From JBMNTU01 sp050945895 (lineage in GTDB: Bacteria > Bacillota > Clostridia > Christensenellales > Christensenellaceae), in assembly GCA_050945895.1 (NCBI GenBank), contig JBMNTU010000029.1, positions 1 through 21,317 of the forward strand: DNA of 21,317 nucleotides, written 5' to 3'. Numbering within the stretch: the stretch's first letter is position 1; every line of letters starts with the position of its first letter. The translations under genes were made by a program, and so were the position numbers. Of this stretch, positions 13,528 through 21,092 are shown one piece after another. The notes beneath the pieces are model-generated. The model was not told the DNA's origin. It saw only the letters and a list, made by a program, of their open reading frames with translations, and made no database searches.

Positions 13528-14590
13528 TTCCGATACTCTCATAGATTACGTCAAGCACATTCTGTGTCCCGTCCGCTTCATGAGATTCCTCCATATTCTT
13601 AATCAACGACTTCCGATTGTTATAGAGGTCATCAAGCGCTTTTAGCAAGGATTGTGCCGAAAGCTCTTCCTGCGGAAGCATACGAGCAAACCCATGCGTA
13701 TCAAAATATCCTGCATTGAGCAACTGGTCTCCGCGGCTGGCAGATAAGGGAAGTGGAATCAAAAGCGCCGGCAACCGCAAAGCCAGAAATTCGAAAACCG
13801 CGTTTGCACCAGCGCGGGACAAAGCAAAATCTGCGACGGCGTATATATCCTTAAGCTCTTCCGAAAGATATTCAAACTGCCGATAGTTCTCCCTGCCGTC
13901 CAGCGCGTGGTTCAGGTTGTTTTTACCGCGCAGGTGAACAATGAAGTATTTGTGCGTCAGTTGATCGATGCATTCATCTACAGCGGTATTGATTGCCCTT
14001 GCGCCAAGTGAGCCTCCCATTATTAATAACACCGGTAAGCCGCCGCTAAACTGGAGGAATTGCATACCTTTTTCTCTGTTGCCCGAAAGAAGCGTGCGCC
14101 GTACAGGCGACCCGGTAACAACGGCGCGTTCAAACCCTTCCTGTTTTTTATCAAACGACAGGCATACAACAGACGCTTTTTTTGCGCACAATCGGTTGGC
14201 GAGCCCAGGCGTATAGTCGCTTTCGTGAAGGATCACCGGAATGCTGAGTTTTGCAGCAGCATACACAACAGGCACAGACACAAAGCCGCCTTTGGAAAAA
14301 ACAAGGCTGGGGCGCAGAGATTTAAGGATTTTTTTAGCGCCAAAATAGCCATTTATCAGTCGAAACAAATCGGTAAAGTTTTTGACACTGAAATAGCGGC
14401 GAAGCTTGCCTGCGCGAATAGCATGGTAGGGGATACCCGTTTCAGCAACGATTTCTTTTTCGATCCCATTCTGTGTGCCAATATAATGTACATCGATGAT
14501 GTCATTTTTTTCCAAGTCTTCAAGCAGGGCAAGATTTGGCGTTACATGGCCTGCCGAACCGCCGCCTGTAAGTACGATCCTTTTTTTCAT
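13514..14590 (-). CDS. murG: UDP-GlcNAc:lipid I N-acetylglucosaminyltransferase MurG
   Basis: Peripheral membrane GT28 enzyme that adds GlcNAc to lipid I to make lipid II, the peptidoglycan precursor. The 358-aa length is typical. The N-terminal LTGGGSAGHVTPNLAL loop (residues 6-21), HESDYTPGLANRL, the second-domain MGGSLGARAIN, and SRAGANAVFEFLALRLPALLIPLP with GDQLLNA are MurG signatures. The start at 14590 gives MKKRIVLTGGG and has GGAG about 10 nt upstream; an in-frame extension to 14713 would cover the promoter and is rejected. It is not in a dcw cluster here, as in many Clostridia. It overlaps the downstream methyltransferase gene and diverges from a second GT28 gene. Confidence 0.94.
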   Translation of the reverse strand: MKKRIVLTGGGSAGHVTPNLALLEDLEKNDIIDVHYIGTQNGIEKEIVAETGIPYHAIRAGKLRRYFSVKNFTDLFRLINGYFGAKKILKSLRPSLVFSKGGFVSVPVVYAAAKLSIPVILHESDYTPGLANRLCAKKASVVCLSFDKKQEGFERAVVTGSPVRRTLLSGNREKGMQFLQFSGGLPVLLIMGGSLGARAINTAVDECIDQLTHKYFIVHLRGKNNLNHALDGRENYRQFEYLSEELKDIYAVADFALSRAGANAVFEFLALRLPALLIPLPLSASRGDQLLNAGYFDTHGFARMLPQEELSAQSLLKALDDLYNNRKSLIKNMEESHEADGTQNVLDVIYESIGNDNG

Positions 14591-14620
14591 GCAGTATATC
14601 TCCAAAAAGTTTGTCAACCT

Positions 14621-14649
14621 ATCATAGCACATGGGCCGTAAAGCTGCAA
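14621..14649 (-). promoter_or_regulatory. Candidate murG promoter
   Basis: On the - strand, TTGCAG (complement of 14644-14649), a 17-bp spacer, and TATGAT (complement of 14621-14626) with an extended -10 TG one base upstream. The predicted start near 14614 gives a leader of about 24 nt. Confidence 0.55.
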
Positions 14650-14685
14650 TCTGCACGGTACAAGAAAATCTTAAGAAAGCCTGTA

Positions 14686-14714
14686 TTGCCCGTACACAAT
14701 GTGTATGATACAAT
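14686..14714 (+). promoter_or_regulatory. Candidate promoter of the GT28 glycolipid glycosyltransferase
   Basis: TTGCCC at 14686-14691, a 17-bp spacer, and TACAAT at 14709-14714 with an extended TG (TGaTACAAT). The start is expected near 14721, about 34 nt before the ATG. It is arranged back-to-back with the murG promoter about 40 bp away. Confidence 0.5.
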
Positions 14715-14754
14715 AATCCAAGAATCCGAGAAAGCGGACAGAGGTTTTATTATT

Positions 14755-15867
14755 ATGAATGTTCTGATACTTAGCATGACGGTTGGTCAGGGCCATAATT
14801 CAGCGAGCTATGCAATACAGGAAACGCTCGAAGAAAAAGGTCACACATGCCATATACTGGACACCTACAAATTTTTGAACCGTGCCGTTGGCGAAGCGTT
14901 TGACAAGGGCTATACCATGCTGGGGCGTGTATTTCCAAAAGTAAATGCAAATATCTATAAAGATGCAGAGCGGTTTAATGGCCGTTCCAATATGAAGCTG
15001 TACTTTCCATGGCTATTTGCCGATTTCAATAAAACAAAAATGCAGCAATATATCCTAGAGCAACAGCCGGACGTCATCGTCTGTACAATTGTTATGACGG
15101 CTATGTTGGTAAAGCTGCTGCGTGATTCAAACATGATCGACGAAAAAATAAAAACCTATGGTATTGTAACAGATTATTCGTTGCATCCATTTTGGGAATA
15201 TACAGATATGGACTATTTTGTATGCCCAAACGAGTTGATGACTTGCGAGATGGTGGAAAGGGGAATCGACGAGCAAAGAATTTTGCCGACGGGCATCCCC
15301 ATACGCAAGCGTTTTTCATATAGCATAGAAGAGACGATGGCGAGAGAGCGGCTTTCGCTGGAAAACGATCTGTTTACTATTTTGGTGTCTGCCGGAGGAA
15401 TGGGCTTTTCGGGCATTCCCGAAACGCTGGCAGCACTGGATAAGATGCGCGGCTTGCAAATGGTTGCGGTCTGCGGCACCAATAAGCGGCTTTTTGCGAA
15501 GCTAAACGCAATGAAATTCAATAACAGGGTTCATGTTTTGGGGTATGTCAACAATATGGACGAATACCTGGATGCGTGCGATGTAATTGTAACAAAGCCG
15601 GGTGGGCTTTCTACTTCGGAAGCAATGGCGAAGGAAAAACCGATTGTTTTGCTGCCTCCTATGCCGGGGGTAGAAAACATGAACCAAGCATTTTTGGTCA
15701 ATCATTCGCTTGCGGTTCATACAAGCGGATATGCGCCCATCCACCAGGTAATCGGTCAATTGCAAATCAACGAGGATAAGCTGCAGGAAATGAAGCGCGC
15801 GCACAAAAAATGGGGAAAAAAACACAGCTCTAAAACGCTGTGTGAATTAATGGAAGGACAAATGTAG
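14755..15867 (+). CDS. GT28 glycolipid glycosyltransferase (MGDG synthase/UgtP-like)
   Basis: Predicted membrane-associated glycosyltransferase of 370 aa that transfers a hexose from a nucleotide sugar, probably to diacylglycerol. The N-terminal domain has MTVGQGHNSASYAIQETL (about 7-24), the MGDG-synthase-type acceptor loop with GQGH, and VTDYSLHPFWEYTDMDYFVCPN. The C-terminal GT28 domain has ILVSAGGMGFSG (about 204-215), VLGYVNNMDEYLDACDVIVTKPGGLSTSEAMAKEKP-type nucleotide-sugar contacts, and a GVENMNQAFL segment. The start at 14755 is supported by AGAGG 11 nt upstream and the family-typical MNVLILSM. A longer frame from 14611 would overlap the murG promoter. The sugar, the acceptor and the number of transfers are not predictable. 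It converges on ppk with 6 bp between stops. Confidence 0.85.
   Translation: MNVLILSMTVGQGHNSASYAIQETLEEKGHTCHILDTYKFLNRAVGEAFDKGYTMLGRVFPKVNANIYKDAERFNGRSNMKLYFPWLFADFNKTKMQQYILEQQPDVIVCTIVMTAMLVKLLRDSNMIDEKIKTYGIVTDYSLHPFWEYTDMDYFVCPNELMTCEMVERGIDEQRILPTGIPIRKRFSYSIEETMARERLSLENDLFTILVSAGGMGFSGIPETLAALDKMRGLQMVAVCGTNKRLFAKLNAMKFNNRVHVLGYVNNMDEYLDACDVIVTKPGGLSTSEAMAKEKPIVLLPPMPGVENMNQAFLVNHSLAVHTSGYAPIHQVIGQLQINEDKLQEMKRAHKKWGKKHSSKTLCELMEGQM
15815..15843 (-). terminator. Terminator of ppk inside the end of the GT28 gene
   Basis: On the - strand, ACACAGC (complement of 15837-15843) pairs with GCTGTGT (complement of 15822-15828) around an 8-nt loop. It is followed at once by TTTTTTT (complement of 15815-15821). 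It lies within the last ~18 codons of the opposing glycosyltransferase gene. The + strand side has no U-tract. Confidence 0.7.
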
Positions 15868-15873
15868 CGCAAT

Positions 15874-17964
15874 CTACCATGTTTTGTTTTGAGAGGCATC
15901 TTTTATTGCCCATTCGCACTGGGCAAGCTGGCTGCTGACCGGCTCTTCTCCGGGTTTTGGGAATAATCGCTGGTATATGCCCCCGCCAACCTGCACACGG
16001 GCTTTTGCATTATCCATTAATGCAAGCTCCATTCCCTTAAAAATATTACTTTGTATAGCTTTATCCAAGATAGGAACAGCAACCTCAACGCGTCGTTCGG
16101 TATTACGCGACATAAAATCTGCCGACGAAATATACATACGTCTGCGGCTTTCTTCTCCAAAAATATATACGCGCGAATGCTCTAAAAAGCGGCCGACAAT
16201 GCTGCGAATACGGATGTTTCGGGTGGGGCCGCTCCGTTCCACATTCAGGCAGCATATACCGCGGATCACCATGCTGATTTTTACGCCGGCATCCGAGGCC
16301 TCAATCAGTTTATTGATGATATCGATATCGCTGAGCGAGTTCAGCTTAAAAAAACAACAAGCGTATGCGCCGCTTTTTGCAATGGAAATCTCTTCATCCA
16401 AAAAGCGCAGCACAGACTGTTTTAACGTCAATGGGGAGACCAAAAGTAAATCTGAATATTCTACCAACGAGCCAATGCTCAGGTTTTTGAATACATCCTG
16501 CACATTAAGCGCAATTTCTTCATTTGCCGTAATGAGAGAAAAATCGGTGTATAGCTTGGCGGTTGTTTCGTTGTAGTTTCCCGTTCCAATCTGCGTGATA
16601 AAGTTGATCGTATTACTGCTTTTCCTTGTAATCAGCAGGATTTTTGTATGGACTTTATATTTTTCAATGCCATAGATGATAGACACGCCGCTTTCCTGCA
16701 GGCGCTTAGACCAGTCTATATTGTTCTCTTCGTCAAACCGTGCCCGAAGCTCTACAACGGTAATCACTTCCTTGCCGTTCTCGGCTGCGCGGATAAGCGC
16801 GTCAATTACCTTCGACTGCTGTGCAACGCGGTACAGTGTAATTTTGATAGAAAGAACCTTCGGGTCGTCCGCCGCTTCGTCAAGCAATTTTAAAAACGTC
16901 CGGAAGTCCTGGTACGGATACGACAACAAAAGGTCGTTTTTTTGTATTTGCGGAATGATTCGCGTAGAGTAGTCGATGGAACCTAAGCGTTGCGGCTTGT
17001 AATACGGAAAAAACAAATTGCGGTATTTTTCGTTTGTAAGCACGCTTTTCAGCTCCGGGACAAAGGAAAGCAATGTAGGGGTCTCGCTGTAGTGAATCTG
17101 GTCCTGGCCGATTCCTAGGTGCTTAATAAGCATCTTTTTAATGGATGCACTGTCGTTTCCAACCATATCGACACGGATGGGCTCTAACTTGGTGCGTTTT
17201 TTTACCATAATTTCCATAATGTCGCGGTAAGACATATCGTAATCAAAAAAGGCCTCGTCCGCATCGATATCTGCATTTCGTATAACGGAAACCGCAGCGC
17301 GTTCCACAACCTTATGGTTAGGAAACACTTTATCCGCAAACATTAATAGAAGATTTTCGATAAGAGTGAATTTCATATACTTGCTGGGCAATAGCAAAAT
17401 ACGTTCAAAATATTCACTGGCAGGAACGATCCCCAGCCGATCGGAACCGGAGCCGTTTTTTTTGCGCAGGATAACGGCAATATAAACAGTGTCCGTTTGA
17501 AGAAAGGGAAACGGGTGGTGCTTGTCTATGATGTGCGGAGACAGCAGCGGCAATACATTTCGATCGAAATAGCGTTCCATAAAGCGGCTTTCGTATTTTG
17601 TCAGGTAGGTGTGCCCCCTGTAGAAAATACCATATTCTTCCAATTGTAAAAATACTTCTTTGAAAACATTGTTTTTCCTGGGCTCAAGCGCTTCAATTGA
17701 CTGCAGGACAGCAGTTAACTGTTCCTCGGTATCCATACCCGAAAACTTGTCTGTTTCGTCGTTTTTAAGAAGCAAACGGTCGTACAGGCTGCCGACGCGC
17801 ACGCGTATAAACTCCTGCAGGTTGCTTTGATAGATTGCAACAAAGTTAAGACGCTCGAACAAGGGATTTGTATGATCCTCCGCTTCCTCTAAAATACGCT
17901 CGTTAAATTTTACCCAGCTCAAATCCCGGTTGATATAATGCTTGTATCCGCTACGCTCGCTCAT
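15874..17964 (-). CDS. ppk: Polyphosphate kinase 1
   Basis: Reversible polymerisation of ATP gamma-phosphate into inorganic polyphosphate. The 696-aa length matches Ppk1 (about 690). The N-terminal INRDLSWVKFNERIL (11-25), TLYRVAQQSKVIDAL (377-391), and VVELRARFDEENNIDW (403-418) are Ppk1 signatures. H439 in YKVHTKILL corresponds to the phosphorylated histidine (E. coli H435) and H596 in FLEHSRVYIF to the second essential histidine (E. coli H592). GTGNYNETTAKLYTDF and NTERRVEVAVPI follow as expected. The start at 17964 has GTGGAG about 8 nt upstream; an in-frame TTG five codons earlier overlaps that site. No exopolyphosphatase gene is adjacent. It diverges from purB and has a leader of about 129 nt if the TATAAT promoter is used. 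Confidence 0.96.
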   Translation of the reverse strand: MSERSGYKHYINRDLSWVKFNERILEEAEDHTNPLFERLNFVAIYQSNLQEFIRVRVGSLYDRLLLKNDETDKFSGMDTEEQLTAVLQSIEALEPRKNNVFKEVFLQLEEYGIFYRGHTYLTKYESRFMERYFDRNVLPLLSPHIIDKHHPFPFLQTDTVYIAVILRKKNGSGSDRLGIVPASEYFERILLLPSKYMKFTLIENLLLMFADKVFPNHKVVERAAVSVIRNADIDADEAFFDYDMSYRDIMEIMVKKRTKLEPIRVDMVGNDSASIKKMLIKHLGIGQDQIHYSETPTLLSFVPELKSVLTNEKYRNLFFPYYKPQRLGSIDYSTRIIPQIQKNDLLLSYPYQDFRTFLKLLDEAADDPKVLSIKITLYRVAQQSKVIDALIRAAENGKEVITVVELRARFDEENNIDWSKRLQESGVSIIYGIEKYKVHTKILLITRKSSNTINFITQIGTGNYNETTAKLYTDFSLITANEEIALNVQDVFKNLSIGSLVEYSDLLLVSPLTLKQSVLRFLDEEISIAKSGAYACCFFKLNSLSDIDIINKLIEASDAGVKISMVIRGICCLNVERSGPTRNIRIRSIVGRFLEHSRVYIFGEESRRRMYISSADFMSRNTERRVEVAVPILDKAIQSNIFKGMELALMDNAKARVQVGGGIYQRLFPKPGEEPVSSQLAQCEWAIKDASQNKTW

Positions 17965-17977
17965 TGTTTTGCTCCAC

Positions 17978-18048
17978 AAAATATTCGTATAAATATTTTA
18001 AAATGTAGAAATATATCTCTACCTTCATTCATAAACAGAATTCTGTTT
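17978..18048. promoter_or_regulatory. Three dyads in the ppk leader region
   Basis: The region contains a perfect 16-bp palindrome AAACAGAATTCTGTTT at 18033-18048. It also contains an 18-bp near-palindrome GTAGAAATATATCTCTAC at 18005-18022 (one symmetric position pair mismatched), and an inverted repeat AAAATATT/AATATTTT at 17978-17985 and 17992-17999. All lie downstream of the predicted ppk start and upstream of the ppk start codon. They could be operators or RNA hairpins; no known regulator box matches by eye. Confidence 0.45.
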
Positions 18049-18099
18049 GTATTATCCTGCAATTGCATTGGAAAAACCTGAAATGTGTTTTCTTAAGTA

Positions 18100-18128
18100 A
18101 TTATACATTTTTACCACTAAAATAGCAA
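18100..18128 (-). promoter_or_regulatory. Candidate ppk promoter
   Basis: On the - strand, TTGCTA (complement of 18123-18128), a 17-bp spacer, and a perfect TATAAT (complement of 18100-18105). The start is expected near 18093. The purB -35 hexamer begins 16 bp away on the other side, so the two promoters are back-to-back. Confidence 0.55.
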
Positions 18129-18144
18129 ATGCGCCAATTGAACC

Positions 18145-18173
18145 TTGAAAAAAGCGTGCTTTGCATATAAAAT
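18145..18173 (+). promoter_or_regulatory. Candidate purB promoter
   Basis: TTGAAA at 18145-18150, a 17-bp spacer, and TAAAAT at 18168-18173. The expected start near 18180 leaves a leader of about 19 nt carrying AAGAAGG. Confidence 0.5.
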
Positions 18174-18198
18174 AAAAATATACTAATGAAAAGAAGGT

Positions 18199-19641
18199 AT
18201 GGCGCATAATATGCATGATTCCTACGAGAACCCGCTGATTACAAGATATGCCAGCAAGGAAATGGCATATCTTTTTTCGGATGATAAAAAATTCAAAACA
18301 TGGCGCAAGCTGTGGATTGCGCTTGCCGAAGCAGAGCACGAAATGGGGCTGCCCATCACGAGGGCGCAGGTAGACGAACTAAAAAGCCACGCCGAAGATA
18401 TCAACTATGATGTGGCGGAGGCGCGTGAAAAAGAAGTGCGCCATGATGTTATGGCGCATGTGTATGCCTATGGAAAGCAATGCCCGGGCGCCAGTGGGAT
18501 CATTCATCTGGGGGCAACAAGCTGCTTTGTGGGCGACAATACAGATATTATTGTAATGGACGAGGCGCTGAAGCTGGTAGAGCGTCGTTTGTTGAGCGTT
18601 ATGCAGCAGTTGGCGCAGTTTGCTAGTAAGTATAAGGCTTTGCCGACGCTTGGTTTTACCCATTTCCAGCCGGCACAGCTGACGACAGTTGGAAAGCGCG
18701 CCGCGCTCTGGCTGCAAGACCTTTATATGGACTATGAACAACTATTGTTTGTCCAGTCGCAGATCAAGCTTCGCGGGGTGAAGGGAACAACAGGTACGCA
18801 GGCAAGCTTTTTGACTCTTTTTGAAGGCGATGCCCAAAAAGTTAAAGCGCTGGAAGTACGTGTTGCCCAAAAAATGGGCTACAATGCCATATATCCGGTT
18901 ACTGGACAAACGTATCCACGGAAGTTTGACAGCCTTGTTGTAAATCTTTTGTCTTCCATAGCACAAAGCGCGTATAAATTTTCGAATGATATACGGCTGC
19001 TGCAAAATTTAAAGGAAATAGAAGAACCTTTCGAAAAAAATCAGATCGGCTCTTCTGCAATGGCGTATAAGCGCAATCCAATGCGTTCGGAACGCATTTC
19101 GGCGCTTGCCAGGTTTGTACTGTCGCTGAGTTCCAGTCCTGCGGTTACGGCGTCCACACAATGGTTCGAACGTACGCTGGATGACAGCGCCAACAAACGA
19201 TTGGTTTTTCCGCAAGCTTTTCTTGCTATTGACGCTGTGCTTGAAATATATTTGAACATTACAAGCGGCCTTGTAGTGTATGAAAAAGTGATCTATAAGC
19301 ATATTATGGAAGAGCTGCCTTTTATGGCGACGGAAACGATCTTGATGGAAGCTGTCAAGCGCGGGGGAGACCGGCAGCAACTCCACGAAAAGATACGCGA
19401 ATACTCGATGGAAGCGGGTGCAAACGTCAAGCAGTATGGCAGTACAAACAACCTGATTGACCTGATAAAAAGCGACCCGTGTTTTCGTATGGACGCAAGT
19501 GAAATAGACGCAATACTGGATCCCCGGAATTTTATTGGTATGGCAGAAATGCAGGTAGATGATTTCTTGCGAGATATTATTGCCCCCGCTATACAGAAAT
19601 ATGACGGCCAGCTGGATACAACAAGCGAGCTTAACGTTTAA
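18199..19641 (+). CDS. purB: Adenylosuccinate lyase
   Basis: Cleaves adenylosuccinate to AMP and fumarate, and SAICAR to AICAR, in purine synthesis. The 480-aa length and sequence fit the long clostridial PurB type. The fumarase/aspartase superfamily signature SSAMAYKRNPMRSERI is at 285-300, the active-site histidine region TLGFTHFQPAQLTTVGKRA at about 150-168, and KGTTGTQASFL at 195-205. The start is uncertain. ATG 18199 has AAGAAGG only 1 nt away and ATG 18211 has it 13 nt away; family alignment from memory tolerates either (the shorter begins MHDSYENPL). It shares the AMP branch with PurA about 8 kb upstream but is not in an operon with it. No terminator is visible before rubrerythrin, so read-through is possible. 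Confidence 0.95.
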   Translation: MAHNMHDSYENPLITRYASKEMAYLFSDDKKFKTWRKLWIALAEAEHEMGLPITRAQVDELKSHAEDINYDVAEAREKEVRHDVMAHVYAYGKQCPGASGIIHLGATSCFVGDNTDIIVMDEALKLVERRLLSVMQQLAQFASKYKALPTLGFTHFQPAQLTTVGKRAALWLQDLYMDYEQLLFVQSQIKLRGVKGTTGTQASFLTLFEGDAQKVKALEVRVAQKMGYNAIYPVTGQTYPRKFDSLVVNLLSSIAQSAYKFSNDIRLLQNLKEIEEPFEKNQIGSSAMAYKRNPMRSERISALARFVLSLSSSPAVTASTQWFERTLDDSANKRLVFPQAFLAIDAVLEIYLNITSGLVVYEKVIYKHIMEELPFMATETILMEAVKRGGDRQQLHEKIREYSMEAGANVKQYGSTNNLIDLIKSDPCFRMDASEIDAILDPRNFIGMAEMQVDDFLRDIIAPAIQKYDGQLDTTSELNV

Positions 19642-19708
19642 ATAGCTGTTTGCGTGGTATTAATAGGGTTTATAAATAAATAGTGTTTTAAGATTTAGGA
19701 GGTTGCAT

Positions 19709-20254
19709 ATGAAAGATTTAAAAGGTACAAAAACAGAAAAATGTTTGAATGATGCGTTTGCCGGAGAGTCTATGGCAAGAATGAAGTATACCTACTATGC
19801 TTCGCAGGCCAAAAAAGACGGCTATGTACAGATTTCTAATATTTTTACAGAAACGGCAGACAACGAAAAAGAGCATGCCGAACTTTGGTTTAAATGGCTG
19901 CACCCAGACAATAAAATTCCAGATACGGTTACAAACCTGAAGGATGCGGCAGCAGGCGAACATTATGAAACAACAGAAATGTATCCGTCTTTTGCAAAAA
20001 TTGCCAAAGAAGAGGGCTTTGAAGAGATCGCGCGAGAATTTGAAGGTGCGGCAGCGGTAGAAAAGGCGCACGAAGACAGATATAATAAGCTGCTAGATAA
20101 TATTGTCACCGGAAAGGTGCTTGAGCGGGACGAGCCGGTAATTTGGCAGTGCGCGAATTGCGGTCATTTGCAAAAGACAAAGGCGGCGCCAGATAAATGC
20201 CCGGTCTGCCAGCATCCCAAAGCGTATTTTCAGCTGATGGAAGATAATTTCTAA
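19709..20254 (+). CDS. rbr: Rubrerythrin
   Basis: Non-haem di-iron peroxidase that removes hydrogen peroxide in anaerobes, with electrons passed through a rubredoxin centre. It is 181 aa. The ferritin-like domain (1-135) carries E20, E53 and H56 in DNEKEHAELW, and E118/H121 in VEKAHEDRY, consistent with the di-iron ligands. The C-terminal rubredoxin domain has C148-x2-C151 and C164-x2-C167. The start at 19709 has a perfect AGGAGG at 19697-19702 with 6-nt spacing; an in-frame TTG two codons earlier overlaps this site closely and is rejected. Only a weak promoter candidate is visible in the 67-bp gap after purB, and no PerR-like box is convincing. A bidirectional terminator follows. Confidence 0.96.
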   Translation: MKDLKGTKTEKCLNDAFAGESMARMKYTYYASQAKKDGYVQISNIFTETADNEKEHAELWFKWLHPDNKIPDTVTNLKDAAAGEHYETTEMYPSFAKIAKEEGFEEIAREFEGAAAVEKAHEDRYNKLLDNIVTGKVLERDEPVIWQCANCGHLQKTKAAPDKCPVCQHPKAYFQLMEDNF

Positions 20255-20266
20255 TAAAACAAAAAG

Positions 20267-20296
20267 AAGCAGTCTTTTGCAAGGCTGCTTTTTTTT
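20267..20296. terminator. Terminator between rubrerythrin and the GGDEF gene
   Basis: 8-bp stem AAGCAGTC (20267-20274) and GGCTGCTT (20283-20290) with one G-U pair. T's run from 20289 to 20296 on the + strand, and on the - strand the stem is followed by TTCTTTTT. It therefore probably serves both convergent genes. Confidence 0.8.
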
Positions 20297-20327
20297 ATGC
20301 AAGTAATCACTTTTTGTGATATGCTGC

Positions 20328-21092
20328 CTATCCGGCAATAAGGATGTTCTTTTTCTTTTTTCCGATATACAAATTTTCATCACTCCGCTTAATACTCTCA
20401 AACGGATTTTCTGGATCGAGCACAGCTGCACCAATCGTAACGGTGATGCGGATATCTGCAACGGCCGTTTTTATTGTGGTTTCAGCCAGCCGACTGCGAA
20501 ATTTATCTAGAATTGTGTAGGCAGTGGGGAGCTCTACATTTTCCAGGACCAGCAAAAATTCTTCGCCGCCCCAGCGGAAAACAATATCGGATTTTCGGAC
20601 GCTTTTGGAAATTAACCCTGCCAATGAAACCAACACCTCGTCACCACATTGATGCCCGTATGTATCGTTTACATATTTAAAATCGTCTATATCCATCATG
20701 GCCACACAATAGGGGATACCGCTGCGGATGCTAATTACATTGGTAAAATAAGATTCTGCGTAACGGCGGTTAAAAAGCCCGGTTAGGGGGTCTGTGTTTG
20801 CCAGCGCAGACAACGTGTCCATTTTATCTTCGGTAATCTGCTCTGTAATACTCTTTACAATATTACCGCTGGAAAGCTGCACCATTGTTCCAACTGCAAG
20901 TAAGTAAATATTGGAAACGGTCAGGAAATCGTTCAGGTCTTTGGGAATGTCTATAATCGGAACACTGTTGAGGCTATAAAGAATGCCGGGAAAGCCTGTA
21001 GCAATAACGATAATTGTTACAATTGTACGAAACCTTGTTGAAGCATACGGCAAAACGATTTGCAGAGACAGCACCAATAAATAGTAGCCCAC
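20328..21092 (-). CDS. Membrane-anchored GGDEF diguanylate cyclase (C-terminal, in-frame part)
   Basis: Predicted enzyme making cyclic di-GMP from two GTP. Counting from an in-frame GTG at 21092, hydrophobic helices fill residues 1-75 and the GGDEF domain runs from about 95 to 250. The metal-binding D134 is in MMDIDDFKYVNDTYGH, and the active-site motif is GGEEF (175-179, in RWGGEEFL), an accepted active variant. TDPLTGLFNRR opens the domain. An RxxD inhibitory site (R166-D169) lies exactly five residues before GGEEF, so product feedback is expected. The GTG has no ribosome binding site and the frame continues with membrane-like sequence to a TAA at 21203. The real N-terminus is therefore further upstream, separated by an apparent frameshift near 21195. 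It is expressed convergently to rubrerythrin. Confidence 0.85.
   Translation of the reverse strand: MGYYLLVLSLQIVLPYASTRFRTIVTIIVIATGFPGILYSLNSVPIIDIPKDLNDFLTVSNIYLLAVGTMVQLSSGNIVKSITEQITEDKMDTLSALANTDPLTGLFNRRYAESYFTNVISIRSGIPYCVAMMDIDDFKYVNDTYGHQCGDEVLVSLAGLISKSVRKSDIVFRWGGEEFLLVLENVELPTAYTILDKFRSRLAETTIKTAVADIRITVTIGAAVLDPENPFESIKRSDENLYIGKKKKNILIAG

Noticed and set aside
14591..14713. N-terminal extension of murG to 14713
   Set aside because: MKKRIVLTGGG at 14590 is the family-typical start with GGAG upstream; the extension crosses the extended -10 promoter.
14611..14754. N-terminal extension of the GT28 glycosyltransferase to 14611
   Set aside because: It would run through the divergent promoters of murG and GT28, has no ribosome binding site, and adds residues not expected in the family.
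19650..19678. Promoter TTGCGT with TATAAA/TAAATA before rubrerythrin
   Set aside because: Only weak matches with off-consensus spacing; not reported as a feature.
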